Of a DNA stretch of 5,648 nt, positions 1 to 5,512 are shown in pieces. Source of the stretch: Flavobacterium psychrophilum (lineage in GTDB: Bacteria > Bacteroidota > Bacteroidia > Flavobacteriales > Flavobacteriaceae); the NCBI GenBank assembly GCA_945866505.1, contig CAMBHH010000207.1, positions 1 to 5,648 on the forward strand. The letters are read 5' to 3'. The notes under the pieces are model-generated. The model did no database searches, was not told where the DNA came from, and worked only from the letters and a program-made list of their open reading frames with translations. The number at the start of each line of letters is the position of its first letter. Positions within the stretch are counted from its first letter, which is position 1. A program made the translations under genes and the position numbers.

Positions 1-1288
1 TTACTGGTGATGACCACATTGTATAATCTAGACGAAACAAAGGATTGCTATTTCTTTTTACGGTTGTTGTTCCTGTTCCTGAATTGGTAACATTGTTTAC
101 TTGAATTAAGTTTCCGTTGTTTTCTATGTTTAATGTACCATTGTTTGTAACTGCGTTTTGTACCGTAACGTTATGTCCTGTAGCGATTGTTAATGTTTTT
201 CCACTATTTACTGTTAAACTATTGGCAATTAATGACTCCGTGGCAGTTAATTCTGCATCTATAATTGCATTGAGAGCAGGCGTTGGCGTACCGTTAGTCC
301 AAGTAGCACCGTTCCAAGTAGTACTAGTACTAGAAACAGTTGTACTGTTAAAAGTTAAAGCAGAAGAATAATTAAAAGCTTTATCTACTGTATATATTCT
401 GTAATAATAAGTAGTCCCGGCTGTAAGTCCAGTAGCTGTAAATGAAGTTCCTGTACCGATAGAAACTACAGTTCCTGATCCAATAGAATTACCCACTGCA
501 TATATTCCATTAACCATTGGTGGAGTTGAAGGGTCGGTTGTACCACGAACGACCATATAACCACCGCCATCAACCCCAGTACTAGGAGCAGTCCAGGAAA
601 TAGTTTGTCCCGTAGTGGTTACAGATGAAGCACGTGCTACGGTTGCGATGCTTGGAGCTGTAGTATCTACACCGCCTGCATAAACTACAAAATCATCTAC
701 GTCCATAGAATGAATACCCGGGTTTAAAATAGGTAATCGTAAACAGGCCAGCGATGGATTAGGAGCTGAAACAGCTGGTGTAAATGACATAGTAACTTTA
801 GTCCACGAAGCACTGGTTGCTATTGGTGATGGATTACTTAAAACATATCCGCTAGTAGTTGTAGTAATACCTCCTGTGACACCAGTACCATTTGTCGAAC
901 CCGTAGCGGTACAATTTTTTACATAAAACTGTATAGTATGGGCTACAGATGCAGCAGGAGAAATAGTGGTTGAAGCAGGACTAACAATTACTCTAGTTAT
1001 AGTAGTACTGTTCAAAGTTGATCCTGTTACATAATTAGCACCTGATCTTGCTCCAGAAGCATTAACAACAAGTGTTGATGTTACTGTGGCAGTGTTTTGT
1101 TTTGACCACAAGCCAGTATTTGTGACAGTTCCTAGAGCTCCTGCACTTTGCCCTTCAAACCCTCCATTCATATAAGAAAATTCCCCAATAACTTGTTGTC
1201 CCCAACTTGCATTAATGCACAGCAGCAACATACCTATGCTGTACGCGACTTGCGAAAGTCTTTTTCTATTTAGTATTCTTTTTTTCAT
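1..1288 (-). CDS. Secreted modular surface protein with fibronectin type III domain, probable T9SS cargo (5' part, runs off window)
   Basis: The minus-strand frame is open without a stop from the ATG at 1288-1286 to the left edge (429 codons), so the C-terminus is missing. Residues 1-30 form a signal peptide: basic MKKRILNRKR, a hydrophobic core, and a cleavage region near SWGQQ. Residues about 36-205 look like a beta-sandwich, opening with NGGFEG and closing with MDVDDFVVYAG, a pattern seen in carbohydrate-binding or jelly-roll modules. Residues about 211-312 read as a fibronectin type III domain (TTAPSIATV start, ISWTAPS, GLTAGTTYYYRIYTVDKAFN). Residues about 324-411 are a Thr/Asn-rich beta region (TWNGATWTNGTP, then SLTVNSGKTLTIATGHNVTV) ending in VKRN, and the visible part stops at DYTMWSSPV. 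From memory, this order and the WSSPV motif recur in flavobacterial proteins that end in a T9SS C-terminal sorting domain; that domain would lie outside the window. Likely role: cell-surface adhesion or glycan binding (inference). It diverges from the enzyme operon across a 747-bp gap. Confidence 0.85.
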   Translation of the reverse strand, partial: MKKRILNRKRLSQVAYSIGMLLLCINASWGQQVIGEFSYMNGGFEGQSAGALGTVTNTGLWSKQNTATVTSTLVVNASGARSGANYVTGSTLNSTTITRVIVSPASTTISPAASVAHTIQFYVKNCTATGSTNGTGVTGGITTTTSGYVLSNPSPIATSASWTKVTMSFTPAVSAPNPSLACLRLPILNPGIHSMDVDDFVVYAGGVDTTAPSIATVARASSVTTTGQTISWTAPSTGVDGGGYMVVRGTTDPSTPPMVNGIYAVGNSIGSGTVVSIGTGTSFTATGLTAGTTYYYRIYTVDKAFNYSSALTFNSTTVSSTSTTWNGATWTNGTPTPALNAIIDAELTATESLIANSLTVNSGKTLTIATGHNVTVQNAVTNNGTLNIENNGNLIQVNNVTNSGTGTTTVKRNSNPLFRLDYTMWSSPV

Positions 1289-1334
1289 AATTGTTTTTTT
1301 AGTAGTTAAAAAAATTTGTTAAAATTATTAATTG

Positions 1335-1342
1335 CAAAATTA
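1335..1342 (-). promoter_or_regulatory. Bacteroidota-type -7 box (TAATTTTG) for the modular surface protein
   Basis: Read on the minus strand, TAATTTTG matches the Bacteroidota sigma factor -7 consensus TAnnTTTG exactly and lies 46 bp upstream of the ATG at 1288, giving a 5' leader of roughly 40 nt. The -33 TTG is not well placed: TTG trimers occur 9 and 24 bp upstream of the box rather than the usual 17-19. The immediate leader is A/T-rich with no Shine-Dalgarno, as is common in this phylum. The position is good and the second element is poor, so this is a moderate call. Confidence 0.45.
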
Positions 1343-1651
1343 TAACTTCAACAAAAGCGCATTGGGCAAAAAAGTGTCAATAACTAGGCTATTTTGTGTC
1401 ACCAATTTCGACGTTTTATGAGTGCTCGAAAAAAAAATTGAGAATAGTGCTAAAACCATATTTATTATCTGGGTTTTCAATAATTTTTGAAGCTTATTTT
1501 ATCAATAGTACCAATTATGCGTGAATCGCCCAAAAATTGTTGCCTTGCAAATAATAAAAAAAAATGTTTGTATTTTTTAACTATTTAGCGGTATAAAAAC
1601 GCAACATGTTTCTAGATGGGTTTTGTCTAATCATTAATTTTATCAAATTTA

Positions 1652-1693
1652 AACTTTGTCAAAGTTATATTTAGCTCAAAAAAACTTTGACAA
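1652..1693. repeat. Paired inverted and direct repeats of AACTTTG(T/A)CAA
   Basis: Positions 1652-1666 read AACTTTGTCAAAGTT, a perfect 7-bp inverted repeat around a single central base. A second near-copy, AAACTTTGACAA at 1682-1693, matches AAACTTTGTCAA at 1651-1662 in 11 of 12 positions with a 31-bp offset, about three helical turns. In addition, TCAAAGTT (1659-1666) and AACTTTGA (1683-1690) can pair as an 8-bp stem with a 16-nt loop. The arrangement could be a two-site operator for a dimeric regulator or a transcribed hairpin. No regulator is encoded nearby, so function is unknown. Confidence 0.5.
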
Positions 1694-1983
1694 TGGTTTT
1701 CGGATCGTCAATAATGCTATCGTGTGTGCAATTGAAGTTAGAATGCATTTGCTTTCACATACTTGCCTGAAGAACCTAAAATATAATGAAATTTGTCTTT
1801 TTTTGTAAACTACATACTGCACAAAACTCTTGTGTAAAAAACTATCTATTTTTCCAAACAGCAAACATTGAATTTATTTTAACCAAATTGTTTTTGCGGG
1901 ATTTAATACATATTGCTATAAAATCACTCGATTTAAACTGCACTTGAAACAAAATCGCTAGATAAATGAAACTTTTTGATGGA

Positions 1984-2012
1984 TTGCAAATTTTTTTTAA
2001 TATGTTAATTTG
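1984..2012 (+). promoter_or_regulatory. Weak candidate promoter of the glycosidase-sulfatase operon
   Basis: TTG at 1984-1986 and TTAATTTG at 2005-2012 are separated by 18 bp, fitting the Bacteroidota layout of a -33 TTG and a -7 TAnnTTTG box, with one mismatch in the -7 box (second base T instead of A). Transcription from here would start about 15-20 nt before the ATG at 2036. The leader near the start is A-rich (AAAAAACAGAAA) with no Shine-Dalgarno, as is usual in the phylum. In DNA this AT-rich, one-mismatch boxes are common by chance. Confidence 0.35.
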
Positions 2013-2035
2013 TTCCTATCATTAAAAAACAGAAA

Positions 2036-3421
2036 ATGAAAAAATATTTTTTAGTACCTCTACTTGGTAGTCTATTGATGACCTCCGCTGCCTATTGTCA
2101 AAAATTCTTGTATGAAAAAAGTCCATTGGTTTTGACAGCCAATTCCCTTGAGGATGGTTTAGGACAATTTGTAACAGACGATTTGCCCAATGTTACTCCA
2201 AAAAACACTACAGTTCTAAAATCAGGTGCCACAGCAATTACTAAAAAAATGTGGAACATCGCCCTGCACGATGTGGAGCTCAATTTGATTACCAACGATT
2301 ATGGCACTTATTTTGCCGCTGGACGACGGTACACTGACCGTGTTTATGTTCGTGATATTTCGTTTGCTGGAATCTTGGGTCTCAATGCTATTTATCCTCA
2401 AGAGATGATGAAATCCCTCCGGGTAACGAGAGACGTGGTGGCCAAGATGGCGTATAAAGTTTCGACCAAAGAAGTAATAAAAGAAATTGACGCTCCTTGG
2501 GACGCGATTACGGACGACAAGTTGCAAATAATGGCTAAATTCAAAAGCAATAGTATCACCCGCCGAACGGATGATGTGGTCTGGATTTGGGCAGTAGATG
2601 ATTTGTTCAAAAGCCATCCTGAAGTAGCCGATTGGAACTGGTTTTACACCAATGGGAAAAGCAATTTTGACACTCTTTATGGGCCTTGGTTTGACAAAAC
2701 AGATGGTTTATATCGATGTCAACCAACTTTTCAGGACATTCAATCCGATGGCTATCCAGAGGGTTATTCTCAAGCTGATTGTGTGTTGTTGAAAAGTACT
2801 TCTACGAATTGTTTGTACTATAAAGCGATGCTATCACTGGCTAATGCTGCTACCAAATGTAATTTACCACAAGAATCAAAAGTTTGGACTGCTAGAGCCA
2901 AGGCACTAAAAATGGCTATTCTAAAGGAGTTAAAATTACCTGATGGTACCTTTACTTATTATAAAGACAGGAATGGGAAGGTCATGCCAAATCAGCACAA
3001 TCTAGGGACTGCTTTTGCGGTACTTTTTGGAATTGTAGAGGGCAAAGCTGCCAAAAAAGCGATTGACAATTATCCATCGAATCAATATGGAACCCCTTTA
3101 ATTTACCCTTTTTTGGGTGATGGGACAGGCGATCACAATGCTGCTGCTTGGCCATTTTGCGACACTTTTTTCTTGCAAGCAAAAGAAATTGCCGATGGTA
3201 AAGATTATACGGGATACAATGCTGCATTACTAGCCCGCACGATGGGAACGAAGTTGTCTGATAAGCGCGATAAAGAATGGGGTGGATTTGGTTCGTTTCA
3301 CGAGAAAGTACCATTACCATCTGGATTAATTTCGGGTTCTGGATCTCAACTTTGGACATCGGCTGCTTTTATGAATGTTTGTTTGAGAGCCAATCTTGTT
3401 GAATTAAATGCAAATAAATAG
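2036..3421 (+). CDS. Secreted six-hairpin (alpha/alpha)6 glycoside hydrolase-like protein, family unassigned
   Basis: The 461-residue product starts with a signal peptide (MKKYFLVPLLGSLLMTSAAY, cleavage near C21-Q22). The residue before C21 is Tyr, so this is not a good lipobox, and the mature protein is probably soluble in the periplasm. The rest fits one (alpha/alpha)6 barrel of about 430 residues. Features resembling six-hairpin glycosidases (GH63-like and MGH1-like debranching or alpha-glycosidase groups) are TDRVYVRDIS at 100-109, followed by a helix with LGLNAIYP; RRTDDVVWIWAVDDL at 176-190; DGLYRCQPTFQD at 223-234; DHNAAAWPFCDTFFLQA at 366-382; and SGSQLWTSAAF at 435-445. The acidic residues in these motifs (D101, D107, D179, D180, D234) are candidate catalytic or sugar-binding residues, which is inference. 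Substrate is unknown; the downstream sulfatase suggests a sulfated glycan fragment. The ATG at 2036 gives a standard signal peptide. The stop overlaps or abuts the sulfatase start, indicating one operon. Confidence 0.75.
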   Translation: MKKYFLVPLLGSLLMTSAAYCQKFLYEKSPLVLTANSLEDGLGQFVTDDLPNVTPKNTTVLKSGATAITKKMWNIALHDVELNLITNDYGTYFAAGRRYTDRVYVRDISFAGILGLNAIYPQEMMKSLRVTRDVVAKMAYKVSTKEVIKEIDAPWDAITDDKLQIMAKFKSNSITRRTDDVVWIWAVDDLFKSHPEVADWNWFYTNGKSNFDTLYGPWFDKTDGLYRCQPTFQDIQSDGYPEGYSQADCVLLKSTSTNCLYYKAMLSLANAATKCNLPQESKVWTARAKALKMAILKELKLPDGTFTYYKDRNGKVMPNQHNLGTAFAVLFGIVEGKAAKKAIDNYPSNQYGTPLIYPFLGDGTGDHNAAAWPFCDTFFLQAKEIADGKDYTGYNAALLARTMGTKLSDKRDKEWGGFGSFHEKVPLPSGLISGSGSQLWTSAAFMNVCLRANLVELNANK

Positions 3422-3422
3422 A

Positions 3423-5039
3423 ATGAAATTGTCATTGCAATCCTATTTAATAGTATGGCTTTGTACTTTGTTTTGTTCCATTGCTTTTTCACAAGTAGTC
3501 AAGACTGATAAAACAACAAAGCCTAATATTGTCCTTATTTTAGTAGATGATATGGGGTATTCTGACATTGGATGCTACGGAGGCGAAATCAGCACACCCA
3601 ATTTAGATAAACTGGCCAATCAAGGAATGCGTTTTACACAAATGCACAATACCTCGAAATGCTTTCCATCGCGATCTTGTTTATTAACGGGCGTTTATGC
3701 CCAGCAAAACGGAATGTCTGTTAATCCTGAACAATTTCAAAATTCTATTTCCTTGGGCGATTTAGTAAAGACTGCAGGGTACAGAACGCTTCAGTCGGGG
3801 AAGAACCATAGTAAAACCTCGCTGTATGATTTTGGTTTTGATCGGGTTTACGAATTTTTTGGTGGCGCAACGAATCATTTCAATCCCGGCAAGCAACGTT
3901 CCGGAGAACCAGAACCTATTTTTAAAGGGGGTCCTGATACTTGGAATATTGATGACAAAGCAATCAAACCTTACAATACTAGCAAGGATTTTTATTCCAC
4001 CGACTATTTTACAAAAAATGCGATATCGTATTTAGAGGAATATAAAAATGATAAGAAACCTTTTTTTCTGTATTTAGCCTATACCGCTCCACACGACCCA
4101 TTAATGGCTTGGCCTGAAGATATTGCGAGATATAGAGGAAAATATCTAGCAGGGTATAAAGCGATTCGCGATGCCAGATACCAGAAAATGCTAACATTAG
4201 GAATGGTAGATCCAGCTATGAAATTATCTGCTCAAACGGCTAAGGATTGGGATTCGCTAACAGAGCAAGAGAAAGATCAAGAAGATTTGAGGATGGCGAT
4301 TTACGCAGCTATGATAGATCGAATTGATCAAAATATTGGAAAATTAATAGAGAAACTAAAACAGACTGGAAAGCTGGATAATACCTTAATCCTATTTGTG
4401 TCCGACAATGGATCCAATTCAGAAAATGCTGAAGGTAATTTCGAAAAAAAGGGAAACAATGGAACGGGATTACCAGGAACAGTATCGTATTGGGCTTCCT
4501 TAAAAGAAGATTGGGCCAATGTAAGTAATACACCTTATCGTTTGTTTAAAAACACGAGTTACGAAGGCGGAATTTGCACACCGTTTATTGCTTATTGGCC
4601 AGGAGTGATAAAAAAGGAAGGTGTAATAAGCAATCAACCTTTACATTTTGTAGATTTTATGGCGACATTCAAAGATATCACAGGAACTCAATATCCCACT
4701 ACTTTTAGAAATCAATCTATAGTTCCTATGCAAGGCGAAAGTTTTTTGCCTATACTAAAAGGAGGCACTATCAAAGAACGAGAAAAACCAATTTTCTGGC
4801 AATGGGCCAAAGGCAAAGCAATACGAGTAGGGGATTGGAAGGCTGTTGCTAATAAAGAGGTCTGGGCTTTATATGATATGAAAGTAGACAGAAATGAAAC
4901 CAATGATCTTAAAGGAAAGAACCCAGAAAAATTCAAGGAATTAGTTGATTTATACAATGAATGGGCTGCAACTAATGTTGTTGAAGCAAATAAGGAGGCT
5001 GACAAAACTAAAAAATCGAAGACAAAGAAGTCTAAATAA
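3423..5039 (+). CDS. Secreted S1-family (formylglycine-dependent) sulfatase
   Basis: Hydrolyses sulfate esters, probably on a carbohydrate, in the periplasm. I prefer the ATG at 3423 (538 residues): it begins a standard signal peptide (MKLSLQSYL, hydrophobic core, SIAFSQ) and follows an A-rich leader. An in-frame ATG at 3408 would add MQINR and overlap the glycosidase by 14 nt. Numbered from 3423, the arylsulfatase set appears complete: metal ligands D42-D43 (LVDDMGYSD), CFPSR with C80 as the formylglycine cysteine and R84, K127 and H129 (SGKNHSK), H224 (APHDP), D328-N329 (VSDNGS) and K376 (KNTSYEGG). The C-terminal subdomain follows (IRVGDWKAV, ALYDMKVDRNETNDL). Length is usual for the family. 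The last 15 residues are Lys-rich (ending KKSKTKKSK), an ordinary disordered tail. No T9SS sorting domain is visible. Activity needs a formylglycine-generating or anSME maturase, not encoded here. The exact S1 subfamily and substrate cannot be read from sequence. Confidence 0.95.
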   Translation: MKLSLQSYLIVWLCTLFCSIAFSQVVKTDKTTKPNIVLILVDDMGYSDIGCYGGEISTPNLDKLANQGMRFTQMHNTSKCFPSRSCLLTGVYAQQNGMSVNPEQFQNSISLGDLVKTAGYRTLQSGKNHSKTSLYDFGFDRVYEFFGGATNHFNPGKQRSGEPEPIFKGGPDTWNIDDKAIKPYNTSKDFYSTDYFTKNAISYLEEYKNDKKPFFLYLAYTAPHDPLMAWPEDIARYRGKYLAGYKAIRDARYQKMLTLGMVDPAMKLSAQTAKDWDSLTEQEKDQEDLRMAIYAAMIDRIDQNIGKLIEKLKQTGKLDNTLILFVSDNGSNSENAEGNFEKKGNNGTGLPGTVSYWASLKEDWANVSNTPYRLFKNTSYEGGICTPFIAYWPGVIKKEGVISNQPLHFVDFMATFKDITGTQYPTTFRNQSIVPMQGESFLPILKGGTIKEREKPIFWQWAKGKAIRVGDWKAVANKEVWALYDMKVDRNETNDLKGKNPEKFKELVDLYNEWAATNVVEANKEADKTKKSKTKKSK

Positions 5040-5076
5040 AAGGAGTAAGCTCATCTGTTTAAAAATGAGCCCTTTT
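5038..5076 (+). terminator. Hairpin terminator after the sulfatase operon
   Basis: Beginning inside the stop codon, AAAAGG (5038-5043) pairs with CCTTTT (5071-5076) and GCTCAT (5049-5054) pairs with ATGAGC (5065-5070). This gives a two-part stem with a 5-nt bulge on the left arm and a 10-nt loop. The right arm ends in TTTT, and another T run follows at 5089-5093. The A-rich left and T-rich right arms could let it work in both directions. It closes the operon and separates it from the cytochrome fragment. Confidence 0.7.
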
Positions 5077-5118
5077 GATTGCAAATAGTTTTTAAAAAAA
5101 AAATTAATGTATGAATAA

Positions 5119-5331
5119 ATGTCAATTATGGCATTATTAATTGTTCCCATTATAGCAATCATTATTTTTTTTAGATTTTATATTGTCGATAGTTGTATTC
5201 CAAATGGCGCAAAATATTTTGATAGTCAATCACATTCAATAGATTATATAGGAGATCAATTATGCGAAAAATGCCATACAGCAGAATTTCATGAATGGAA
5301 AAAATCCGATCATTTTTCAATCGAACAATAG
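5119..5331 (+). pseudogene. Truncated membrane-anchored c-type cytochrome (N-terminal fragment with one CxxCH)
   Basis: The 70-codon frame encodes a hydrophobic N-terminal anchor (residues about 3-19, IMALLIVPIIAIIIFF), a short linker, and YIGDQLCEKCHTAEFHEW followed by KKSDHF. C49, C52 and H53 form a CxxCH covalent haem site and H65 could be a distal ligand. The pattern Y-[IV]-G-x-x-x-C-x-x-C-H-x-x-E-[FY]-x-x-W-K-x-S-x-H is the first haem segment of cytochrome c554-like multihaem proteins, which in Bacteroidota are normally several hundred residues long. Here the frame ends six codons after H65, so the remaining haem sites and any C-terminal domains are missing. I find no continuation in other frames, so a deletion or replacement is more likely than a simple frameshift. 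In-frame TAA at 5116-5118 fixes the upstream limit; ATG at 5128 is an alternative start. A functional short monohaem protein is possible but less likely. Confidence 0.65.
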
Positions 5332-5498
5332 ACTAAATGCTACTTAAACAGGAATTAAATTGAAACAATTGGAGCCTAACAAACCCAATCAACAGGAAAT
5401 ACTTCAAAATTTTTGCATATAGTGATGTTTATTTAAACAAATACGTTTAGTAAAATCGAAAAGATACCGTAGAAAAAATGCTAATTTATAATAGTAAA
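5332..5498. other. Decayed spacer between cytochrome fragment and insertion sequence, no gene seen
   Basis: All plus-strand frames are interrupted by stops within a few dozen codons. The longest open stretch (about 5364-5438, reading NNWSLTNPINRKYFKIF and on) has no start codon and I do not recognise it. The minus strand likewise yields only short frames. The stretch holds neither the missing cytochrome sequence nor transposase sequence, so it is probably a scar of earlier rearrangement or part of the element's noncoding end. Confidence 0.5.
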
Positions 5499-5508
5499 AC
5501 ACTAGTGT
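5499..5508. repeat. ACACTAGTGT palindrome at the presumed insertion-sequence end
   Basis: A perfect 10-bp palindrome lies 4 bp beyond the transposase stop codon, where the noncoding end and terminal inverted repeat of a compact insertion sequence would be expected. The adjoining GTCCACTTAA completes a distinctive block. It could be part of the terminal repeat or a small hairpin that limits transcription out of the element. The true boundary cannot be fixed because the other end of the element lies outside the window. Confidence 0.35.
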
Positions 5509-5512
5509 CCAC

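Larger units (their letters stand above)
1289..2035. other. Divergent AT-rich intergenic region, no gene found
   Basis: This 747-bp stretch separates two divergently transcribed secreted-protein genes. The only sizeable open frame (minus strand, 1676-1864, 62 codons) has no recognisable domain, no matching promoter and low-complexity AT composition, so I treat it as noncoding. Contents I can support are the minus-strand -7 box near 1335, the repeat pair at 1652-1693, a weak plus-strand promoter at 1984-2012, A-tracts near 1430 and 1556, and a small stem CACAA/TTGTG around 1820-1834. Its length is more than two promoters need, so it may also hold operators for a carbohydrate-responsive regulator, a small RNA or the decayed remains of a gene. 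Nothing in the sequence decides between these. Confidence 0.5.

Noticed and set aside
312..336. Short AGTACTAGTACTAG-like repeat in the surface protein gene
   Set aside because: It encodes a Ser/Thr-rich linker (SSTSTT) and is explained by codon repetition rather than a regulatory or mobile structure.
117..371. Plus-strand open frame of 84 codons
   Set aside because: It is antisense to the continuous minus-strand modular protein, whose signal peptide and domain pattern are clear; the plus-strand product is hydrophobic low-complexity sequence mirroring Thr/Asn-rich codons.
1676..1864. Minus-strand open frame of 62 codons in the intergenic region
   Set aside because: No recognisable domain, no suitable promoter and AT-driven composition (Phe, Ile, Lys, Ser); more likely a chance frame than a gene.
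2055..2101. Lipoprotein signal at the glycosidase N-terminus (Cys at residue 21)
   Set aside because: The residue before the cysteine is Tyr, which does not fit the lipobox consensus of a small residue, so an ordinary signal peptidase I site is more likely.
2222..2617. Minus-strand open frame of 131 codons inside the glycosidase gene
   Set aside because: Fully antisense to a coding frame with a signal peptide and coherent glycosidase motifs; the antisense product shows no domain.
2982..3359. Minus-strand open frame of 125 codons opposite the glycosidase 3' half
   Set aside because: Antisense shadow lacking any recognisable family features or start context.
3826..4035. Plus-strand 69-codon frame inside the sulfatase
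   Set aside because: Overlaps the sulfatase in another frame, within a region that encodes conserved sulfatase core sequence; no independent evidence of translation.
4712..5005. Minus-strand 97-codon frame opposite the sulfatase C-terminus
   Set aside because: Antisense to the well-supported sulfatase C-terminal subdomain; no domain seen.
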